Positions 8,713 to 13,085 of a DNA stretch of 13,085 nucleotides are shown here, one piece after another. Origin of the DNA: an uncultured Lachnospira sp. (lineage in GTDB: Bacteria; Bacillota; Clostridia; Lachnospirales; Lachnospiraceae); the NCBI GenBank assembly GCA_947306285.1, contig CAMZGB010000021.1, positions 1-13,085 on the forward strand, read 5' to 3'. Numbering within the stretch: the stretch's first letter is position 1; each line of letters starts with the position of its first letter. The notes under the pieces are model-generated. The model had not been told where the DNA came from, did not search any database, and worked only from the letters and a program-made list of their open reading frames with translations. The translations under genes and the position numbers were made by a program.

Positions 8713-8720
8713 AAGCGAAC

Positions 8721-8755
8721 AAAAAGGAGTTTTCATAAAGAAAACTCCTTTTTTT
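8721..8755. terminator. Bidirectional rho-independent terminator
   Basis: A 13-bp perfect stem, AAAAAGGAGTTTT at 8721-8733 with AAAACTCCTTTTT at 8741-8753, closes a seven-base loop CATAAAG. A T-run (8749-8755) follows on the plus strand, and on the minus strand the mirrored run of five T (8725-8721) follows. It lies 115 bases after the lipoprotein stop and 82 bases beyond the YfhO stop on the other strand, so it can end both converging operons. Confidence 0.85.
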
Positions 8756-8837
8756 GAGCTTGTGCCCTAGAAATATTTTGAATAGTGATTACTATCGAAT
8801 ATCTTCTATGAGTTTAAGCTAATCCTTTGTCTTATAA

Positions 8838-11528
8838 TTATTTATTCAATGTCTTTGATCGTTTTTTGTTATCCATCCATAGTAGGATTTTTTCTCGTTT
8901 TACTAGGAAGATTAACAATACCAATGAGATGAATGTAATTATTATTCCAGGAATGAATCCCTTTGGAACATAACTAAATTCTATTGTATGTTTTCCAGGA
9001 ATAACCGATATTCCGATTAATGCATCTTTACAAATCTTTCCTGGTTCAACTTTTTTGCCGTCCACATAAATGCTCCAACCTTCCTCATATGGAATAGAAG
9101 TATAAAGTAGACCTGCATCTTTGACATCTATAGTTCCTTTTATCTTTGTATCTTTCCATTCAGTAACCTTAAGTGGTTGAGAATTCAATACATCAAATGC
9201 ACTCTGCCAAGCGTCTTCGTCGAAGGCAAATGCGTAACAAGATGAAATGTTTTTGTTATCTCCACCAGTTACTGTAACTGTTGAACCTCTCTCAACATCT
9301 CCAACATGACAAATGTAGTTTTGGTCAGTAGCTGAGAATTGGCAAGTCTTATTAGTTTTTCCAGAAACTGTTGCAGTCAAACTATTTGCATCTGTCTGAC
9401 AGTAGAAGTATACATCAATTGGTCCCGCACCGCTGTCCTTGAAATTGTCGTCTGGTTCCACATCATATTCGGCTGTAAATGTTCCAGCATTTCCGCCCTT
9501 AGCCTTTAATTGATGGAAAATATTATCTTCAAGTCCGGTAGCACTCTTAACAAAACTGTTTTGTGTAATAAATGGATTGCCTGAATTAAGATCCCAGTTT
9601 GACATAGTACCTGAATCTATTACAAATCCAAGTGGAAGAGTTTTGTTGTATTCGTATAATTCTGTACTTGTTTTGTTGCCTGTATTTCTAAGGTCTTTAT
9701 ACTCAGGAAGATTTTTATCAATCTTTGTCATATCGTTAGGTATGGATGGTTCTGAGTTTGCAAATTCATACTTAACTGAGAATAACGAAGCTGTTAGTGG
9801 AGTATGTCCTAAATATGAATATGCATTAAATGATGTTTGCATACCAATATTGCTGTAATAATCTTGAATGGCAGCTGATGATACTGAAGAGAATGTAGAA
9901 ATACTGTTGTAATTGTATCTAGCACCATTGTTTCTTGTATCGTGATCTTTCATTTCACTTCTATAGAAACCTACACCTTCTTTGTCAGATTGTTTTTTAG
10001 CAATCTCGCTTAGTTGTTCAATGGTTGCTCTTTCATTGTAGTATGCATCTCTATCTGATGTAGAAGGAATAGAAGTAACTTGCATATTTATAGTCAATTC
10101 ACAGAATAAAACTAGAATCATTATATATGCAAAGAAATTTTTCAATTTAGGTTTATATTTGTATAGACACATAATAAACGCATAAATAACGATGAAAGCA
10201 ATACTCAAAAATACTACTCTAACCATAGTGATGCTAGTAGTAGGCTTTGTGAATATTTCGAGTTTGTCTTTGTCGAAGATTTGCTCGAATAATAATAGTA
10301 GTGCAATGGCACCGCCAGTAGCGCCAATAATGTGTTTATATTTTAATTCCTTGATGTGAAGAACGCCTTCATATCCCATAGTCAAAATTAAGAAAATATA
10401 TACAAATGATTCTCTACAAGGAAGACTATTTGGGAAATGGAAACCGTGCCAAATATAATCAAGTACATTTATGTTTAAACTTAGTAGCATAAACAACATA
10501 AATATTGTTTTTCCTACACGTTCTCTAATGCTAATTTTCTTACATAACCAGAACAATGGAATCACAATAAACACAGCTACTGAAGCGTAAACATTAGGTT
10601 CATGATAGAAATTAAGGTCTGCTACAGGAATTGTGATAAGTGATCTAAAGAAAATATAAACCATTGAGAAATACTCTGTAATCTCTGTAGGGAATGTGGT
10701 GTCTGCTGATTTTGTAAGCATAAGGTTAAAGTATTCAGGAAGAACAAGCATCATTGAAAGACCACCACTGATAAGAGAGTAGAGTGCATATTTTCCTACT
10801 ACTTTTAATCTTTCTATCGCTTTGCTTTTTAGTGTATCTTCTTTTCCTGGAATCTCTGTAACAGCAAATAGATAAATAAAGTAACATACACTGAATAGAC
10901 AAAGCATAATTCCAATATAGTAATTTGAGAAAATACCGAGAGCTAAAGCAACACAATACATTAAGAATTTGCCTTCTCTTACAAGTCGCTCTAATCCCAA
11001 AATAATAAATGGAAGTAGCCACATACAATCTAGCCACATGATGTTCCAACTGAATGCTGCAAAGTATGCTGACAATGCATAAGCCATACCGAATGCAACA
11101 GGAACAGCACCTTCTTTGCCGAATCTCTTTGTTAAGAAGTATGTCATTGAGAATCCTGCAAGACCCATCTTAACAACGATAAAGAAGTCTGTGATATCTG
11201 CCATGTTTGTTGGCCATATTAAAGTTAATATATTGGCAGGACTAGCTAGATAGTAAGCTATGATGGCGATAAAGTTCATACCTCCACCAATCTGCCAAGT
11301 ATAAAGTAGATTGCCACCGTGACGTAGCTTATTTTGCAATATCTCCAAATAAGGCGTGTACTGGTGATAGCAATCACTTCTTAGGTAAGTTAAATTTCCA
11401 AAAGGTGCAACACCTTTAAACGCAAAAACGACCAGCATAGATGCGACTGGCAAAATAAAAGCAAGTAAATAGAATTTATTTGCCTTAATCCATTCCTGCA
11501 ATGAAAATTTCTTTTTAGTTCTCTTCAT
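8838..11528 (-). CDS. yfhO: YfhO-family GT-C-like membrane glycosyltransferase
   Basis: Large polytopic protein of 896 residues. About a dozen hydrophobic segments lie between residues 20 and 480, an extracytoplasmic soluble region spans about 485-855, a last membrane helix lies at 857-876, and the tail is basic and cytoplasmic. The YfhO family hallmarks are present: SDCYHQYTPY at 51-60 in the first outside loop with Asp52 a likely catalytic or sugar-binding residue, WQIGGGMN at 78-85, SNYYIG at 201-206 and the terminal SIPYEEGWSIYVDGK at 811-825. In Bacillus, YfhO works with CsbB to transfer a sugar from a lipid carrier to lipoteichoic acid on the outer face; this supports the same role here, though sugar and acceptor are unknown. 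Its start overlaps the GtrA-like gene by 14 bases, with AAGGAG at 11539-11544 ten bases before ATG. It is the last gene of its operon, ending just before the shared terminator region. Confidence 0.88.
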   Translation of the reverse strand: MKRTKKKFSLQEWIKANKFYLLAFILPVASMLVVFAFKGVAPFGNLTYLRSDCYHQYTPYLEILQNKLRHGGNLLYTWQIGGGMNFIAIIAYYLASPANILTLIWPTNMADITDFFIVVKMGLAGFSMTYFLTKRFGKEGAVPVAFGMAYALSAYFAAFSWNIMWLDCMWLLPFIILGLERLVREGKFLMYCVALALGIFSNYYIGIMLCLFSVCYFIYLFAVTEIPGKEDTLKSKAIERLKVVGKYALYSLISGGLSMMLVLPEYFNLMLTKSADTTFPTEITEYFSMVYIFFRSLITIPVADLNFYHEPNVYASVAVFIVIPLFWLCKKISIRERVGKTIFMLFMLLSLNINVLDYIWHGFHFPNSLPCRESFVYIFLILTMGYEGVLHIKELKYKHIIGATGGAIALLLLFEQIFDKDKLEIFTKPTTSITMVRVVFLSIAFIVIYAFIMCLYKYKPKLKNFFAYIMILVLFCELTINMQVTSIPSTSDRDAYYNERATIEQLSEIAKKQSDKEGVGFYRSEMKDHDTRNNGARYNYNSISTFSSVSSAAIQDYYSNIGMQTSFNAYSYLGHTPLTASLFSVKYEFANSEPSIPNDMTKIDKNLPEYKDLRNTGNKTSTELYEYNKTLPLGFVIDSGTMSNWDLNSGNPFITQNSFVKSATGLEDNIFHQLKAKGGNAGTFTAEYDVEPDDNFKDSGAGPIDVYFYCQTDANSLTATVSGKTNKTCQFSATDQNYICHVGDVERGSTVTVTGGDNKNISSCYAFAFDEDAWQSAFDVLNSQPLKVTEWKDTKIKGTIDVKDAGLLYTSIPYEEGWSIYVDGKKVEPGKICKDALIGISVIPGKHTIEFSYVPKGFIPGIIITFISLVLLIFLVKREKILLWMDNKKRSKTLNK

Positions 11529-12051
11529 CTTCTTTAGTCTCCTTTTTACTAAATATAAATAATTTACTAAATATATAATTTAAGATAACGGTCAAAATAA
11601 GACCAATCATTTTAGCTGTTTTTGGATGATTAAAAGTCATTTTATCAATGAATAGAATGAGTAGAGTCATAAAGTATGTTCCAATTCTAGCCTCTGAAAA
11701 CTTTATGAATTCGATAAACATTTTTTTGAAACCAAGCTTAGGACTCTTGAATACCCATATTCTATTCGTAATATAAGCAAATAGAATAGCGAGGATAGTA
11801 GAGATAGTATGAGCTATCATAGGTTCAACGCCAAGTACTGCTTGCATAAACGCAAAAGTTGCAAAGTCGATAATAGCAGTGCCCGCACCGAAGAGCATAT
11901 ACAAAACCATCTCAGCACTAATTAAACCCCATATAAGGGTACGAATCTTTTCATTTTTAAAATGTCTTAGGAGAAAAGATCTAAATCTTACGACGTTTCT
12001 AACAAACGCGTTATTCTCCGCAAGATGTTGCTTGTCCAAGTGTAACTGCAT
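11515..12051 (-). CDS. GtrA/GtcA-family membrane protein (putative lipid-linked sugar flippase)
   Basis: Small integral membrane protein of 178 residues with four predicted helices (about 42-68, 78-100, 119-137 and 146-167). Family features include FGAGTAIIDFATF at 54-66, YITNRIWVFKS at 93-103 and NYIFSKLFIF at 158-167, which match the paired N..W.F and K..IF signatures of GtrA/GtcA proteins. Members are thought to move undecaprenyl-phosphate-linked sugars across the membrane. A charged N-terminal extension of about 40 residues precedes the first helix and is a little longer than in minimal members. The start overlaps the stop of the upstream glycosyltransferase gene by one base (TAATG), which points to translational coupling; AGAGGA at 12061-12066 supplies the Shine-Dalgarno. 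Position between a GT2 enzyme and a YfhO protein strengthens the assignment. Confidence 0.88.
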   Translation of the reverse strand: MQLHLDKQHLAENNAFVRNVVRFRSFLLRHFKNEKIRTLIWGLISAEMVLYMLFGAGTAIIDFATFAFMQAVLGVEPMIAHTISTILAILFAYITNRIWVFKSPKLGFKKMFIEFIKFSEARIGTYFMTLLILFIDKMTFNHPKTAKMIGLILTVILNYIFSKLFIFSKKETKEDEEN

Positions 12052-12986
12052 TATTTTACATCCTCTATGTTTGATTCTTTAGTAATGTAAACAGGTCTAT
12101 CCTTTGTCTCAAGATAAATGTTTGCAATATATTCACCTAAAATTCCTAGCGACATTTCTACAATACCACCTAGGAATAAGATAGCAATAAGAGTAATTGT
12201 AAAACCGTCTGAACCTGTAATGCCAAATGCAAATCTTCTAATCAAAGCAACAATAATTGCCACAAATGCTAAGAATGAAATAAATACGCCAGATACGGTT
12301 AAGAAACGTAGTGGTGAAATAGAGAAACTTGTGATCCCTCTAATAGCATACTTAAATAGAGAACCAAAGCCCCACTTAGATTCACCTGCTGGACGCTCAG
12401 CACCTTCGTGTTCAATCCATGCTGTATCAAAACCGACCCAGGCAAAGATGCCTTTAGTAAATCTCTGTGTCTCAGTCATTTCCAAAATGGCATCGACCAT
12501 TTGTCTAGTCATCATTCTGTAATCTTGAGTATTCTGTTTCATTTCAACATCAGTAAATCTATTACTCAACTTATAAAAAAGAGAGGAGAACATTGATTTA
12601 ATGCCGCGTCTACGTTTGCTTCGCATAGCAGCGACTGAATCGTATCCTTCCTCAACCTTTTCAATCATTTCTGGTATTAGTTTTGGAGGATGCTCTAAAT
12701 CTGCATCCATAATAACTACTAGGTCAGCAGTAGTATTCACTAAACCTGCGTACATAGCAGCCTCTTTTCCAAAGTTTCTGGAAAATGATATGTATTTAAC
12801 ACTGCGGTCCATTTGTGCAAGTGCTCTTAATACATCTAGAGTTTTGTCATTGCTTCCGTCATTTACAAAGACATATCTAAATTGATAGTTGACTAAAGAA
12901 TCAAAGACCTTCTTTGACTCCTCATAAAACATATTTAAAACTGCCTCTTCATTATAACAAGGCACCACAATATCAACTGTGTTCAT
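12051..12986 (-). CDS. GT2 polyprenyl-phosphate glycosyltransferase (GtrB/CsbB/DPM1-like)
   Basis: Membrane-attached family 2 glycosyltransferase of 311 residues that would transfer a sugar from a nucleotide donor to undecaprenyl phosphate on the cytoplasmic face. The GT-A domain shows VPCYNEE at 8-14, VNDGSNDKT at 41-49, FSRNFGKEAAMYAGL at 68-82 and the metal-binding DADLEHPP at 94-101, one change from the common DADLQHPP. QDYRMM at 154-159, RFTKGIFAWVGF at 175-186 and the RPAGESKWGFGSL segment at 198-210 follow, all typical of the GtrB/CsbB group. Two C-terminal membrane helices lie at about 227-250 and 263-286. Strong GGAGG at 12992-12996, five bases before ATG, fixes the start. It is the first gene of the minus-strand operon and overlaps the GtrA-like gene by one base. 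The donor sugar cannot be read from sequence; glucose or GlcNAc are precedents. Confidence 0.9.
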   Translation of the reverse strand: MNTVDIVVPCYNEEAVLNMFYEESKKVFDSLVNYQFRYVFVNDGSNDKTLDVLRALAQMDRSVKYISFSRNFGKEAAMYAGLVNTTADLVVIMDADLEHPPKLIPEMIEKVEEGYDSVAAMRSKRRRGIKSMFSSLFYKLSNRFTDVEMKQNTQDYRMMTRQMVDAILEMTETQRFTKGIFAWVGFDTAWIEHEGAERPAGESKWGFGSLFKYAIRGITSFSISPLRFLTVSGVFISFLAFVAIIVALIRRFAFGITGSDGFTITLIAILFLGGIVEMSLGILGEYIANIYLETKDRPVYITKESNIEDVK

Positions 12987-12999
12987 ATCACCCTCCGTG

Positions 13000-13019
13000 A
13001 TGGAATTTCAGAATTCCAT
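13000..13019 (-). promoter_or_regulatory. Perfect hairpin in the leader of the glycosylation operon
   Basis: ATGGAATT at 13000-13007 and AATTCCAT at 13012-13019 form an eight-bp perfect inverted repeat around a four-base spacer. It lies just upstream of the GGAGG ribosome binding site (12992-12996), so in RNA it would be a hairpin close to the initiation region, and in DNA a possible operator. The function is unknown. Confidence 0.4.
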
Positions 13020-13029
13020 AGTCCTTTAA

Positions 13030-13063
13030 ATTGTACTATAAAAAAGCCCTAAATTCTAGATAA
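13030..13063 (-). promoter_or_regulatory. Weak candidate promoter for the glycosylation operon
   Basis: On the minus strand, TATAGT (13040-13035) could be a -10 element, with TTATCT (13063-13058) 17 bases upstream; TACAAT (13035-13030) is an overlapping alternative -10. Neither has a good -35. The site is about 44-50 bases before the start codon, a plausible distance, but the match is poor and AT-rich sequence gives such hits easily. Confidence 0.25.
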
Positions 13064-13085
13064 ATAAGGAAAAAACAAGGAATTA

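Larger units (their letters stand above)
8640..8808. repeat. Long imperfect inverted repeat enclosing two hairpins
   Basis: The two ends pair in colinear blocks: 8640-8646 with 8802-8808, 8650-8657 with 8794-8801, 8658-8663 with 8786-8791, 8670-8679 with 8770-8779 (ten perfect pairs), 8680-8683 with 8765-8768, and 8684-8686 with 8761-8763. The arms enclose a second perfect hairpin (8685-8712) and the terminator hairpin (8721-8753), which would give a three-way-junction fold in RNA or a cruciform in DNA. It lies wholly between two convergent genes and fills most of the 232-base gap. A MITE-like or palindromic intergenic element, or a structured 3' RNA, would fit. GAGT occurs at 8637-8640 and 8810-8813, but is too short to prove a target duplication. 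No coding potential with a ribosome binding site was seen. Confidence 0.75.

Noticed and set aside
8666..8713. A 15-codon reading frame starting ATGAAAAATATT inside the intergenic element
   Set aside because: It has no Shine-Dalgarno sequence, and its codons coincide with the arms of the inverted repeats, which explain the sequence better.
8637..8813. GAGT on both sides of the inverted repeat as a target-site duplication
   Set aside because: Four bases are easily matched by chance, and one copy overlaps the left arm by a base.
12687..12710. DADLEHPP instead of the common DADLQHPP in the GT2 enzyme
   Set aside because: The metal-binding Asp residues and the rest of the motif are intact, so this is ordinary family variation.
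12118..12885. Plus-strand open frames opposite the GT2 gene
   Set aside because: They lie antisense to a strongly supported gene with conserved motifs, show no family features, and have no convincing ribosome binding sites.
13031..13054. GGGCTTTTTT on the minus strand as the tail of a terminator from an upstream gene
   Set aside because: No complementary GCCC arm was found nearby within the window, so no stem can be drawn.

Overview
The window reads as chromosomal DNA of a low-GC Gram-positive bacterium of the Clostridia, most likely Lachnospiraceae. This is inferred from the AT-rich codon use, strong GGAG-type ribosome binding sites, an N-acetylglucosaminidase with SH3, Ig-like and FN3 tail modules, a PrsA-like lipoprotein, and a second-type GyrB/GyrA-like pair without a GyrA box. 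No rRNA, tRNA, CRISPR array, transposase or phage gene was found. Almost all of the sequence is coding.

Positions 1-8605 hold a plus-strand run of five genes with gaps of only 26, 15, 36 and 13 bases, so probably one operon whose promoter lies upstream of the window. In order: type IIA topoisomerase subunit B (ParE/GyrB-like), subunit A (ParC-like, no GyrA box), a secreted cell-wall N-acetylglucosaminidase, a Cof-like HAD protein whose catalytic aspartates are replaced, and a lipoprotein resembling PrsA/SurA foldases. The set joins chromosome decatenation with secreted or membrane-surface cell-wall proteins. The foldase-like lipoprotein could help the secreted glucosaminidase to fold, but that is inference.

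Positions 8606-8837 separate two convergent transcription units. The stretch contains a long imperfect inverted repeat (8640-8808) that encloses two more perfect hairpins. One of these is a bidirectional rho-independent terminator. This is the least explained structure in the window.

Positions 8838-12986 hold a minus-strand operon of three genes that overlap by 1 and 14 bases: a GT2 polyprenyl-phosphate glycosyltransferase (GtrB/CsbB-like), a GtrA/GtcA-family small membrane protein (putative flippase), and a large YfhO-family GT-C-like membrane protein. Together they form a complete three-component extracytoplasmic glycosylation system: load a sugar on a lipid carrier, flip it, transfer it to a cell-surface acceptor. 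In Bacillus and Listeria, related proteins modify lipoteichoic or wall teichoic acids; the sugar and acceptor cannot be read here. Positions 12987-13085 are the operon leader, with a strong Shine-Dalgarno sequence, a short perfect hairpin and only a weak promoter candidate.

No wholly new multi-gene system could be supported. The strongest leads are the nested inverted-repeat element at 8640-8808, the apparently dead HAD protein in a wall/topoisomerase operon, and the box-less, acid-insert topoisomerase A subunit.
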